This document shows, in pieces, positions 16,064 to 23,994 of a stretch of DNA of 34,935 nucleotides (position 1 is the stretch's first letter; each line of letters begins with the position of its first letter). Position numbers and translations under genes: made by a program. The stretch lies in contig JAVBXK010000080.1 of assembly GCA_030824555.1 (NCBI GenBank), positions 1 to 34,935 of the forward strand, in the 5' to 3' direction. The DNA is from a bacterium (GTDB lineage: Bacteria; Pseudomonadota; Gammaproteobacteria; Burkholderiales; Burkholderiaceae_C). The notes beneath the pieces were generated by a model that did no database searches, had not been told where the DNA came from, and saw only the letters and a program-made list of their open reading frames with translations.

Positions 16064-17079
16064 GCCAAGCCCTGTTCAAGTTGCGCGGCCCGCCATGCTC
16101 CAGGTGTCAGCTCTTCCCATTGCCGAAAGGCACGAAAGAACGAATTCTGGTCTTCGTAGCCCAGCAGGTAGGCAACCTCAATGATTGCCAGCTTTGGGTC
16201 GGACAGGTGCTCCAGCGCAAGCTGGTGGCGTGTTTCGCTGAGCAGATTCTGGAAAGTCAGACCTTCATCCATCAGTTTGCGTTGCAAGGAGCGTTCGCTC
16301 ATGGCCAGTTCGGTGGCCACAGAGCGAATGTCCGGGCGCCCCGCCGTCAGCCGTTGCCGCAAGACCCAGCGGATTTGCTCGGCGAGTGTGGCGCTGTGGG
16401 TCTGTTGTTCCAACCGCCGATCCAACTCAGGGATCAGGATCTTGAGCAACTCAGCGTTGTAGCTGACGAAAGTCTTATCCAGATCGTTGCGCTGAAGAAT
16501 CAGACAGTCCCGCTTGGCTCCAAAGCGCACGCTGCAACCGAAGTAACGCTCATAGTCGGCTTTGGCGCTTTCAGGCCGCGCCAGTTCCACCGACCGTGCA
16601 GACAGCGTCGTCGCGGTTCCTTTGCGCCCCAACTCCATGAGCGAAACCAGCGTGGCATCCACCAGTGCGGGCGGTGCGTTTTGCCCGTCGGCATGAGTCC
16701 ACGCCACCGAAATCTCGCAACGGTCTGCCTGCTCCTCCAAGCACACATCTTCAGGTGCACACAGGCGCTTGAAGCGTGCGACACGTTGCAAGGCATCTCG
16801 AAAATCACGGGCATGGTATGCGGCCATGAAAGACGGCGGCATCACAGCACTGTCAAGTCCGGTGGCAAAGCGCAGGCCAATCGCCGGGTCCTGGCTGAGT
16901 TCAACCAAGACCTGCCACAACTTGAAGAACTGCGCCGTGGACATGGGGGCCTGGTCGCGCAAAACACTCAGCGGAATTTGCGATTCGCGCACCACGTCAG
17001 TCCGTGCAAGCCCCACACGCTTCACACCTTCCCAAAACGCATCGGGAAGTCTGATCTTGTCGGCCACCGGATTTTTCAT
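16060..17079 (-). CDS. AraC-family transcriptional regulator
   Basis: 339 residues from the ATG at 17079. An upstream ATG at 17112 lies inside the SDR gene and is less likely; the chosen start is four bases past the SDR stop. The N-terminal two thirds match the arabinose-binding-like domain of OruR/ArgR-type AraC proteins, with PMSTAQFFKLWQVLVEL near the start. The C-terminal HTH region has two helix-turn-helix units, VATELAMSERSLQRKL and IEVAYLLGYEDQNSFFRAF. It probably controls its own operon with the SDR and the NAD(P)-binding protein. The inducer is not evident. Confidence 0.9.
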   Translation of the reverse strand: MKNPVADKIRLPDAFWEGVKRVGLARTDVVRESQIPLSVLRDQAPMSTAQFFKLWQVLVELSQDPAIGLRFATGLDSAVMPPSFMAAYHARDFRDALQRVARFKRLCAPEDVCLEEQADRCEISVAWTHADGQNAPPALVDATLVSLMELGRKGTATTLSARSVELARPESAKADYERYFGCSVRFGAKRDCLILQRNDLDKTFVSYNAELLKILIPELDRRLEQQTHSATLAEQIRWVLRQRLTAGRPDIRSVATELAMSERSLQRKLMDEGLTFQNLLSETRHQLALEHLSDPKLAIIEVAYLLGYEDQNSFFRAFRQWEELTPGAWRAAQLEQGLA

Positions 17080-17083
17080 TGCC

Positions 17084-17833
17084 TTACTTTGCCTGAAAAC
17101 CACCATCCACATTCAGGATGTGGCCGGTGACAAAACTCGATTCCGCTGAAAGCAGCCAGGCAATTGCATTGGCAATCTCTTGGGGATTGCCCACACGCTG
17201 CATGGGGTGCATCGCTTGCAACTCGGCCAGGTTGTTGTTCAATTGATCAGCAATGATGTCGGTGCGAATTGCGCCCGGCGCGACACCATTGATGCGGATG
17301 CCTTCGGCTGCATGGTCCAAAGCGGACGACTTGGTCAAACCGACCACCGCGTGTTTGGTGGCTGCATAGGTACCTCCCCAGGGAATGCCATTCAGACCTG
17401 CGATGGAGGCCAGATTCACGATGGCACCTTGCCCTTGCTTGCGCATTTGCGCGATCTCATACTTCATGCAGAAGTACAGGCCGACGACGTTGATGTCAAG
17501 CATGTCGCGGAAATTCTGCGTGCCCGACTGGTCCAGCGCGCAATACTCGTTGAAGACACCTGCGTTGTTGACGGCCATGTCCAGACGCCCAAATTCAGCA
17601 ACGATGCCGTCGATCATGGTCTTGACGGCAGCCTCGTCTGAGACGTCGTTCTGGACAAATCGAACTTGCGCGCCGTTCTGTGCTGCGGCGGCTATTTCGG
17701 CAACGGCTGCCACCCCGACTTCCTGACGACGACCACTGATGACGACGCTGATTCCTTGGCTTACCAGTTTGAGGGCTGTGGCTTTGCCGATACCGGTGGC
17801 ACCTCCAGTGATTAACGCTACTTGGTTGGACAT
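17084..17833 (-). CDS. SDR-family oxidoreductase
   Basis: 249 residues, classical short-chain dehydrogenase. The cofactor motif TGGATGIG is at 9-16, NNAG at about 90, and the catalytic Tyr and Lys are in YAATK (about 157-161). The C-terminal GHILNVDGG is typical. R38/R39-type basic residues (SGRRQE) suggest NADP preference. A spaced AAGGAG-like site precedes the start (ACAAGGAG). It is the first gene of the operon with the AraC regulator. Confidence 0.92.
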   Translation of the reverse strand: MSNQVALITGGATGIGKATALKLVSQGISVVISGRRQEVGVAAVAEIAAAAQNGAQVRFVQNDVSDEAAVKTMIDGIVAEFGRLDMAVNNAGVFNEYCALDQSGTQNFRDMLDINVVGLYFCMKYEIAQMRKQGQGAIVNLASIAGLNGIPWGGTYAATKHAVVGLTKSSALDHAAEGIRINGVAPGAIRTDIIADQLNNNLAELQAMHPMQRVGNPQEIANAIAWLLSAESSFVTGHILNVDGGFQAK

Positions 17834-18178
17834 AAAAACTCCTTGTGACTATTGATCGGTATGCCCCGTCTAGAGGCATGCAAGAAGTTTAGGAAGCAAG
17901 GCCCTTTGTCGATATGCGCTATGCGCCAATGAACTAGCAGAGTCCGCCAAGTGCGCTTTGCTCAATCAGAAATTGCTGTGGTGCCGGGCGCATTGATCTC
18001 AAAGTAGGCCATATAAGAACCTACCGACGGCTGGGGTTTGGAGTAAATGAGTCGAGCAATGACGTCACGTGGATCAAGATAATTTGAGCTTGCTGATAGC
18101 GGCTACTCGCCAACATCTGCAGATGGACAAAAGTCGCCCCTCCTTCCCCTTGCGGCGAATCCCCCTCACAATCACCGC
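17834..18178. other. Intergenic region between SDR operon and fic
   Basis: This 345-base divergent gap has no convincing gene. It should hold promoters for the SDR operon and for fic. The only structure seen is a short inverted repeat ATGCC-N9-GGCAT (17861-17879), 28 bases upstream of the SDR start, which could be an operator site for the AraC protein, though AraC sites are usually direct repeats. Confidence 0.4.
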
Positions 18179-19321
18179 ATGAGCAGCGGCGATTACACCT
18201 ACATCTGGCAACACCCCGATTGGCCCCAATGGCGGTATGACCTGGCGGCCTTGGCCCAGCCGTTGGCCGACGTCAGCCGGGCACAGGGCCTGTTGCTGGG
18301 GCGGCTGACGGACGTGGGCATGGCCCTGCGTGACCAAGCCAGTTTGTCAGCACTGACCGAAGACGTGCTCAAAACCAGCGAGATCGAAGGCGAGCAGCTC
18401 AACGCGCAGTCGGTGCGCTCGTCCATTGCGCGCCGCTTGGGTGTGGACATCGGGGCCTTGGCCCCGGTGGACCGCCATGTGGACGGCGTGGTGGACATGG
18501 TGCTGGATGCCACAGCCCAGAGCCATGCACCATTGACGGCGCAGCGCCTGTTTGGCTGGCATGCGGCGCTGTTCCCCATCGGCTATTCGGGCCTGTCGCC
18601 CATCAGCGTGGGCGCTTGGCGCGATGATGCCAGCGGCCCCATGCAGGTGGTTTCCGGCCCCATGGGCAACCCCGACCGTCAGCGTGTGCACTTTCAAGCC
18701 CCCGCTGCTGCCAGCTTGCCGCTGGAGATGGAGCGCTTTTTGGCCTGGGCCAACGGCACTACCGCTGAACCACCGCTCATCAAAGCCGCGCTGGCACACC
18801 TGTGGCTGGTGACGCTACACCCGTTTGACGATGGCAATGGCCGCGTGGCCCGAGCCGTGGGCGACCTGATGCTGGCCCGTGCCGATGGCAGCCCGCAGCG
18901 GTTTTACAGCCTGTCGGCGCAAATTCAGCGCGAGCGCAAGGCGTATTACGAGGTGCTGGAACGCACGCAAAAAGGCACGCTGGACGTGACGGCCTGGCTG
19001 GCCTGGTTTCTGTCCACGCTGCACCAGGCGGTGAATCAGGCGCAGCTCACACTGGATGCGGTGCTGGTCAAAGCCCGTTTTTGGCAACACTGGGCAGCAC
19101 CAGGTTCAGCACCCTTGAACGAGCGGCAGGTGAAAGTGCTCAACCGCCTGCTGGACGGCTTTGAGGGCAAGCTGACCAACAGCAAATGGGCGGCACTGGC
19201 CAAGTGCTCGCCCGACACCGCCCTGCGCGACATTTCCGACCTGCTGGCGCGTGGCGTGCTGCTGAAAACCGAAGGTGGCGGGCGCAGCACGGGGTACGCG
19301 CTGAACACCCGATTTCAATAG
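18179..19321 (+). CDS. Fic-family protein (probable AMP transferase, class II)
   Basis: 380 residues. The N-terminal part (DUF4172-like, about 1-110) includes the inhibitory motif T-SEI-E-G (66-71), which fits the (S/T)xxxE(G/N) pattern of class II Fic proteins. The catalytic Fic motif is complete: HPFDDGNGRVAR (214-225), with the histidine base and the Asp that binds magnesium. A winged-helix-like C-terminal domain follows (about 305-380). Fic enzymes transfer AMP from ATP to hydroxyl groups of target proteins, and the inhibitory helix blocks this until released. No ribosome binding site is visible before the ATG. The last 37 codons reappear as fragments at 21090 and 27029. Confidence 0.92.
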   Translation: MSSGDYTYIWQHPDWPQWRYDLAALAQPLADVSRAQGLLLGRLTDVGMALRDQASLSALTEDVLKTSEIEGEQLNAQSVRSSIARRLGVDIGALAPVDRHVDGVVDMVLDATAQSHAPLTAQRLFGWHAALFPIGYSGLSPISVGAWRDDASGPMQVVSGPMGNPDRQRVHFQAPAAASLPLEMERFLAWANGTTAEPPLIKAALAHLWLVTLHPFDDGNGRVARAVGDLMLARADGSPQRFYSLSAQIQRERKAYYEVLERTQKGTLDVTAWLAWFLSTLHQAVNQAQLTLDAVLVKARFWQHWAAPGSAPLNERQVKVLNRLLDGFEGKLTNSKWAALAKCSPDTALRDISDLLARGVLLKTEGGGRSTGYALNTRFQ

Positions 19322-19361
19322 CTGCTTGCGCATACCTATCAAGCGGCAAAAGCCGTTTTTA
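19313..19361 (+). repeat. Dispersed palindromic repeat copy at the fic stop
   Basis: CAATAGCTGCTTGCGCATA followed by CCTATCAAGCGGCAAAAGCC and a T-run. It includes the fic stop codon TAG. The last part, CGGC-AAAA-GCCG-TTTTT (19344-19360), also forms a small terminator for fic. Confidence 0.65.
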
Positions 19362-19382
19362 CTTGTTATATCCATCGCCTGC

Positions 19383-19601
19383 CTACGCAGGCACATCAGG
19401 CACCAGCGCCAACGCGGCTTCAAATTCCGCCAGGTTGGCGCGCTGTGCGCGGGGGGCAATGCAGTCCTCGGCAGCCAAGGCCGCCAGCTTTTCGGCCAAC
19501 GCGGTGGCAGCCAACTGGTTGACCGAAATGCCCTCGCGTTGCGCATACAGCTTGGCATTCTGGTGGATGGAATTGGGCAAACGCAGGCGGAGAGTGGTCA
19601 T
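19383..19601 (-). CDS. Ribbon-helix-helix antitoxin-like protein (orphan)
   Basis: 72 residues. MTTLRLRLPNSIHQNAKLYA forms the beta strand and first helix of an RHH/HicB-type DNA-binding fold, and EGISVNQLAATALAEKLAA the second helix. Such proteins are usually antitoxins encoded just before their toxin, but downstream on this strand is only the 3' end of fic, which points the other way. So the toxin gene has been lost or the gene acts alone. A near-identical shorter copy lies at 21242-21448. A palindrome CTGGTG-T-CACCAG about 35 bases upstream (19636-19648) is kept in both copies. Confidence 0.75.
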   Translation of the reverse strand: MTTLRLRLPNSIHQNAKLYAQREGISVNQLAATALAEKLAALAAEDCIAPRAQRANLAEFEAALALVPDVPA

Positions 19602-19635
19602 GGGTGCTCTCCGTCAAGCATTTTCAAAAACTGCC

Positions 19636-19648
19636 CTGGTGTCACCAG
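19636..19648. promoter_or_regulatory. Conserved palindrome upstream of RHH copy 1
   Basis: CTGGTGTCACCAG is a 6-bp inverted repeat around one base. The same 13 bases are at 21483-21495 before the second copy. It is a candidate operator of the RHH protein. Confidence 0.45.
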
Positions 19649-19680
19649 TTGCAAAGCAAACAGCCGCCCAGACTCAATGG

Positions 19681-20538
19681 CTAGGCGTCCACGAACATCT
19701 GGAACCCACCAAAAATCATCCGAGAGCCGTCAAACGGCATGGTGGCCATGGTGGTTGGGGTGCGGGGGTCGGCAAACACCTTTTGCATGCCAGCGTCTCG
19801 CGTGGCTTTGTCGGGCCAGGTGATCCACGAAAACACCACGGTCTCGTCGTCTTTGCGCAGCACGGCGGTGTGCATGGAGTTGATTTTTCCCACAGGCACG
19901 TCGTCGCCCCAGCATTCCACCAGGGACAGCGCGCCATGTTCTTTGAACACCACCCCAACGTCTTGCGCGTACTGCCGATAGACCTCTTGGTTGGCAGTGG
20001 GTATGGCCAGCAAAAAACCGTCCACGTAGGGCATGTGACGTTCCACCAGGGGCGGCCGCAGCGTCTGCGCCAGCGCGTCGAGCTGGTCGGCGGCGGCGTT
20101 CCAGCCTGCTTCCCAACCCATTTCCAAGTGTTTGGCCTTGGCTTCGGCGGTGGCGTGGCGTGCGCTCCAGGTCATGCGGGTGTGGCCGTTGGGGGCGTCA
20201 GCCAGCTGCACCACCCCTGTCATGAAGGGTTGGGCAGTGGGCACAAAACCTTCGGTAAAGGCATCGGTGAACACCAGTCGGCACATGGGCTCAATGGCCA
20301 GCCACATGCCTTGGCCCTCAAACCGCTCGCCGTTGGGTCCGGCCATCACGGTGTTCATCCGGCCCCCCACGCGCAGGTCAAAGTCGGCCTCGGGCACGGT
20401 CCAGGGTTTGGGGCAGAACCACTGCTTCAGCAGATCGGTCTCTGTCCAGCAACGCCACACAGCGCTGCGGGGGGCTGCGAGCGTGCGCTCCAGGGTAAGG
20501 GTGTGTTCGCCCCCTTGGTCGGGTAAGGGTTGGGTCAT
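19681..20538 (-). CDS. SRPBCC (AHSA1-type) and DUF1428 fusion protein
   Basis: 285 residues from the ATG at 20538, which has GGAG eight bases upstream; the frame is open further upstream without coding character. Residues about 10-160 are an activator-of-Hsp90/SRPBCC-type domain: LERTLAAPRSAVWRCWTE, then WFCPKPWTVPEADFDLRVGG. Residues about 170-285 are a DUF1428 domain: PYVDGFLLAIP, VVECWGDDVP-like and FSWITWPDKATRD. Both families are usually encoded as separate small proteins; SRPBCC domains bind hydrophobic ligands and DUF1428 has no known role. The fusion suggests they act on one target. The gene lies between the two copies of the duplicated block. Confidence 0.88.
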   Translation of the reverse strand: MTQPLPDQGGEHTLTLERTLAAPRSAVWRCWTETDLLKQWFCPKPWTVPEADFDLRVGGRMNTVMAGPNGERFEGQGMWLAIEPMCRLVFTDAFTEGFVPTAQPFMTGVVQLADAPNGHTRMTWSARHATAEAKAKHLEMGWEAGWNAAADQLDALAQTLRPPLVERHMPYVDGFLLAIPTANQEVYRQYAQDVGVVFKEHGALSLVECWGDDVPVGKINSMHTAVLRKDDETVVFSWITWPDKATRDAGMQKVFADPRTPTTMATMPFDGSRMIFGGFQMFVDA

Positions 20539-20747
20539 GGCAGGGTCTCCGGGCTTGGGATGGTCAGGGGGCCAGTGTGTCAAATCAGCAAGACAGTGGC
20601 AAACAACCCCACCATGATGAACACTGACTATTTGAAGTTGTTTGCGCAACGGTTGCCTGGAACAACGATGATCCGAAAGAGAGTTCGGAGGGCAAAACCC
20701 ACTTCCAGCCACTGGCGTTCGAACAGATTATTGGAACCAGACAAACG

Positions 20748-20960
20748 ATGCGAACAATTGACGAGATGCTCCACTTGGCACTGCTGACACCAGATCAGCA
20801 CAGTCAGATCAGCGCCTGGATCGCTCAAGCCGACTCACCTGAGGAAATCCTGCAAATGCCAACAGCCCTGTGGCGAGCTGTCGAGCGCGCCAGTGAGGTC
20901 ATGGGCATCGATCAAGACCTGATGCGTCCACCTTCGCTGGATGCCGAAGGCATCAATTGA
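20748..20960 (+). CDS. Small conserved-looking hypothetical protein
   Basis: 70 residues, mostly helical: MRTIDEMLHLALLTPDQHSQ, ISAWIAQADSPEEILQMP, then LWRAVERASEVMG and a C-terminal DLMRPPSLD. It resembles short unnamed proteins I recall from Comamonadaceae, but I do not know a function. No strong ribosome binding site is seen before the ATG. It lies in a 550-base gap between the SRPBCC fusion and the second duplicated block. Confidence 0.6.
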   Translation: MRTIDEMLHLALLTPDQHSQISAWIAQADSPEEILQMPTALWRAVERASEVMGIDQDLMRPPSLDAEGIN

Positions 20961-21089
20961 AATCTGCCCGTGTGCCCAATTTGGTTTCAACAGCCGCTTG
21001 AAGGACCGAACACAAAAGGCAGCACTCAGCCTTCAAGAGCCTCACGCGCTCGTTAATCAGTTGGCCGCTGATGGCCGAAAGATCCCCTT

Positions 21090-21204
21090 CTCGCCCGACA
21101 CCGCCCTGCGCGACATGTCAGACCTGCTGGCCCGTGGCGTGCTGCTGAAAACCGAAGGCAGCGGGCGCGGCACGGGGCATGTGCTGAACACCCAAATTCA
21201 ATAG
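21090..21204 (+). pseudogene. Fragment of fic 3' end (copy 2)
   Basis: This stretch encodes SPDTALRDMSDLLARGVLLK, TEGSGRGTGHVLNTQIQ and a stop, which matches the last 37 residues of the Fic protein at 18179-19321 with few changes. No Fic domain precedes it; upstream sequence is unrelated. It is therefore a dead fragment carried with the duplicated block. Confidence 0.85.
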
Positions 21205-21243
21205 CTGCTTTCACATACCTATCAAGAGATGGAAGGCATTTTT
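21198..21243 (+). repeat. Dispersed palindromic repeat copy (fic fragment 2)
   Basis: TTCAATAGCTGCTTTCACATA, then CCTATCAAGAGATGGAAGGC and a T-run. It is in the same place relative to the fic tail as in copies 1 and 3. Confidence 0.6.
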
Positions 21244-21448
21244 ACTTACTCCATCCATCACCTGCCTGCGCAGGCACATCGGACACCAGTGCCAATGCAG
21301 CTTCAAATTCCGCCAGATTGGCGCGCTGTGCGCGGGCGGCAATGTAGTCCTCGGCAGCCAACTGGTTGACCGAAATGCCCTCGCGTTGCGCATACAGCTT
21401 GGCATTCTGGTGGATGGAATTGGGCAAACGCAGGCTGAGGGTGGTCAT
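21242..21448 (-). CDS. Second RHH antitoxin-like gene with 12-residue deletion
   Basis: 68 residues. It matches the protein at 19383-19601 almost residue for residue, except that 12 residues (ATALAEKLAALA) of the second helix are missing and the C-terminus reads on through AQAGDGWSK. The deletion is exactly 36 bases and falls between two GGCAGCCAA repeats that are both present in copy 1. Loss of most of helix two probably destroys dimerisation or DNA binding, so the gene may be non-functional though its frame is open. Confidence 0.6.
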   Translation of the reverse strand: MTTLSLRLPNSIHQNAKLYAQREGISVNQLAAEDYIAARAQRANLAEFEAALALVSDVPAQAGDGWSK

Positions 21449-21482
21449 GGGTGCTCTCCGTCAAGCATGTTCAAAAACTGCC

Positions 21483-21495
21483 CTGGTGTCACCAG
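21483..21495. promoter_or_regulatory. Conserved palindrome upstream of RHH copy 2
   Basis: CTGGTGTCACCAG, the same 13 bases as at 19636-19648. Confidence 0.4.
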
Positions 21496-21506
21496 CTGCA
21501 AGGCAG

Positions 21507-23150
21507 TCAGCGATCAGCCAGCACTACACGGTTGCGGCCTTGATGCTTGGCGAGGTAAAGCGCCTCGTCCGCCTTGTGAATCAGCATTTCCGGTTGCATG
21601 GACTCTTCCGGCTCGATGACTGAAACGCCGATGCTGACAGTGACATTCCCAAGGGGCGATCTGGCGTGGGGCAGCGCAAACAACTCGATCGCATGGCGAA
21701 TCTCCTCGGCCAGACGCGTTGCACTTGCAGCGTCCGTGTTCACAGCAATCAGCGCGAACTCTTCGCCTCCGTAGCGTGCGGCGAGATCGCTGGAGCGACG
21801 CGAGTTCGAATCAATGATGCGGGCGACGCTGCGCAGACACTCGTCTCCAGCCTGATGGCCATAGTGATCGTTGTAGTGCTTGAACAGGTCGACATCCAGC
21901 ATCAACAACGCGAGCGGTTGCCGCCCCCGCATTGCCCGCGTCCATTCGGTTGCCAGCTGGTTGTCGAAACGACGTCGGTTGGCAATGCCTGTCAGACCGT
22001 CGGTTGTGGAAAGTGACTCAAGCTTCAGATTGAGTGCCTCAAGTTCACTGGTGCGTTCGGCAACCTGCCGCGCAAGTTCAGAAATGTCGGAAAAAATGCC
22101 AATGTAGTTGGCCACACGCCCCGTTGCATCACGCACCGCAACGATAGAAAGCCGCTCGGGGTAGATGTCGCCACGTTTGTTCCGGTTTGTGATGTCACCG
22201 TGCCATTGCCCATCGGCCCTGATGCGCTTCCACATGGCTGCGTAAAAAGCCCCCTCATGGTACCCAGAGGCAAGCACGCGAGGCGTTTTTCCCAGCACCT
22301 CAGATTGACTGTAGCCAGTGATCTGACTGAAAGCCGGGTTAACCTGAAGGATGTGCTGCGCGGCATCGGTGATGAGGATGGCTTCGGTCGCATGCTCGAA
22401 CACGCTGGCCGCCAGCGCTATGCGGTCAAGATTTTCACGCAACGCGTTTTGCGAAACCTCAACCGCCTCCGCCATGCGGTTGAACGCAGCAATGGTGCGG
22501 GCAAGCTCCGGGCTGCCCTGTATGGGAATGCGAGCTGCCAAGTGCCCGGCTTCCAACGCGCGTGCACCGTCATTCAGTGCGGAGAGAGGGCGCAATCCGT
22601 TGCGCAAGACAAACAGGATGCCCAAAAAATCCAACCCCACCGCCAGCGCCAGAATGGCCATGTGCCGTTGCAGCCGAAACCAAGACTGATTGACCGCCAT
22701 GTGTGTGGTGAGAACGACATCCAGCGTGCCGTATTCACGCCCCCCGACCTTGATACTGGTCTGCCCCGAAGGGTTGATGCCGGCAAATCGCGCAGCGAAC
22801 CATGTCGGCGCATGCAGTTTGACTGGCCGCCCCTGTTGACTGCTCACCGTTGCGCCGTTTTCCGCACGGTATGTGACGGACACCACTTCATGCTGGCTGA
22901 CGAATTTGTCAAGCGTTTGCTGGATCACCGCAAAATCGCCCACCACAACCCAGTCAGCCAGCGTGGCGGGCAGGATGGTCAGTTGATCGGCCAGCTGGTG
23001 TTCAAGATTGGTTTCGACTTGCCCGGCTTCCTCTTGCGCAACCGTGACCAGCATCGCAATGCTGGCAACGATCAGCGCAGCGCTGGCGGTCACGAGCAGG
23101 CGGGCAATGAAAGACATGCGTACCCAAGGATGCCATGCCGCCAATTTCAT
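21507..23150 (-). CDS. Membrane PAS-GGDEF diguanylate cyclase
   Basis: 547 residues from the ATG at 23150, four bases after the upstream gene's stop. Transmembrane segments at about 14-36 and 162-184 enclose a periplasmic sensor domain of about 120 residues. A HAMP-like linker (about 185-235), a PAS domain (about 245-365) and a short coiled coil lead to the GGDEF domain (about 380-547). The active site is GGEEF (461-465) and the inhibitory site RSSD (452-455) is five residues upstream, so both catalysis and product feedback look intact. It should make cyclic di-GMP. The gene before it encodes a periplasmic PhnD-like binding protein, which likely delivers the signal to the periplasmic domain. 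Confidence 0.92.
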   Translation of the reverse strand: MKLAAWHPWVRMSFIARLLVTASAALIVASIAMLVTVAQEEAGQVETNLEHQLADQLTILPATLADWVVVGDFAVIQQTLDKFVSQHEVVSVTYRAENGATVSSQQGRPVKLHAPTWFAARFAGINPSGQTSIKVGGREYGTLDVVLTTHMAVNQSWFRLQRHMAILALAVGLDFLGILFVLRNGLRPLSALNDGARALEAGHLAARIPIQGSPELARTIAAFNRMAEAVEVSQNALRENLDRIALAASVFEHATEAILITDAAQHILQVNPAFSQITGYSQSEVLGKTPRVLASGYHEGAFYAAMWKRIRADGQWHGDITNRNKRGDIYPERLSIVAVRDATGRVANYIGIFSDISELARQVAERTSELEALNLKLESLSTTDGLTGIANRRRFDNQLATEWTRAMRGRQPLALLMLDVDLFKHYNDHYGHQAGDECLRSVARIIDSNSRRSSDLAARYGGEEFALIAVNTDAASATRLAEEIRHAIELFALPHARSPLGNVTVSIGVSVIEPEESMQPEMLIHKADEALYLAKHQGRNRVVLADR

Positions 23151-23154
23151 GATG

Positions 23155-23994
23155 TCAGTTGGCACCGTTGAACAGGTTCTGCCGATAGAACACGCGATAG
23201 GCTTCATAGTCCGCCTGAGTGGCCAGCTCAAACCCGTGAGGCGGTTTCTGGCCGATCAATTGAGCGCTGGCCTCAAGAATCTGTCGCCCCTCTGCGTCTT
23301 CCGCCATGCTGGCAAAGGCTTGCCGGACGGCGGCCGTGACCTCGGCGGGAACGCGTGGATGCACAGAGATGGCGAGTTCAGGAAAGGCACGGGATTGCCA
23401 CAATATGCGGTAGCGCAGTTTCTCGCGCTGGGCAAATTCATGCATGACGGTGCCATTGACACCCGCCGCGACCACATTCCCCGACTTGAGCTGGGCCATG
23501 ATGCCCTGTTGGCTACCGCCAAAGACGGGCACCACCGAGATACCCATCCGCATCAGTTGATCCATCTGGACGGTGTAACCCGCAAATGCTTGCGGGTGGG
23601 CAAAGCCAATGGCCTTGCCCGCCAAGTCCTGGAGACTCCTGATCGGTGATTCTTCCAGGGTAACGATCTGGCCGGTGATGTCATCTGCCCATGGCCGCAG
23701 GATCACTGCGTACCCCTGAGCAGCCGCAGAAGGTTTGAATTGGTGGTTGTTGTAGACAAAATCGTACTCCCCCTTCACGGTGGCTTCGTTTGAACGGTCA
23801 CCCGTTGAAGCCACCTGAAGTTCCAGCTTGACACCACTGCGTTGAGAAACGTGATTCAGGATGGGGTTCCAGTATCGCGCAGTCAGCGAGGGGCTCCTCT
23901 GGTTAACCGGCCCAAAGGAATACGCACCGTCTGCACCGGCATTCGTCGTGAAAAATACGAACGCAGCAAAGATCAGTACGAAAGGAATACTCAT
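23155..23994 (-). CDS. PhnD-like periplasmic substrate-binding protein
   Basis: 279 residues with an N-terminal signal peptide (about 1-21, MSIPFVLIFAAFVFF). The mature part has the PhnD/PtxB-type pattern: Y-W-NPILNHVSQRSGVKLEL, YDFVYNNHQF, then DLAGKAIGFAHPQAFAGY and VNGTVMHEF. Members bind phosphonate, phosphate, phosphite or unrelated small anions. No transporter permease or ATPase gene is beside it. Instead, a membrane diguanylate cyclase starts four bases after its stop, so it probably acts as a sensor partner rather than in uptake. The ligand is unknown. Confidence 0.88.
   Translation of the reverse strand: MSIPFVLIFAAFVFFTTNAGADGAYSFGPVNQRSPSLTARYWNPILNHVSQRSGVKLELQVASTGDRSNEATVKGEYDFVYNNHQFKPSAAAQGYAVILRPWADDITGQIVTLEESPIRSLQDLAGKAIGFAHPQAFAGYTVQMDQLMRMGISVVPVFGGSQQGIMAQLKSGNVVAAGVNGTVMHEFAQREKLRYRILWQSRAFPELAISVHPRVPAEVTAAVRQAFASMAEDAEGRQILEASAQLIGQKPPHGFELATQADYEAYRVFYRQNLFNGAN

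Larger units (their letters stand above)
19207..19663. repeat. Duplicated block, copy 1 (fic 3' end plus antitoxin gene)
   Basis: This block is repeated at 21090-21505. It holds the last 37 codons of fic, a copy of the palindromic repeat, the whole RHH gene and its upstream region with CTGGTGTCACCAG. The match begins sharply at CTCGCCCGACACC and fades just after the palindrome. Confidence 0.85.
21090..21505. repeat. Duplicated block, copy 2
   Basis: Second copy of 19207-19663, in the same orientation, with a 36-base deletion inside the RHH gene and scattered substitutions. It ends about where the diguanylate cyclase stop codon (21507) begins. Confidence 0.85.
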
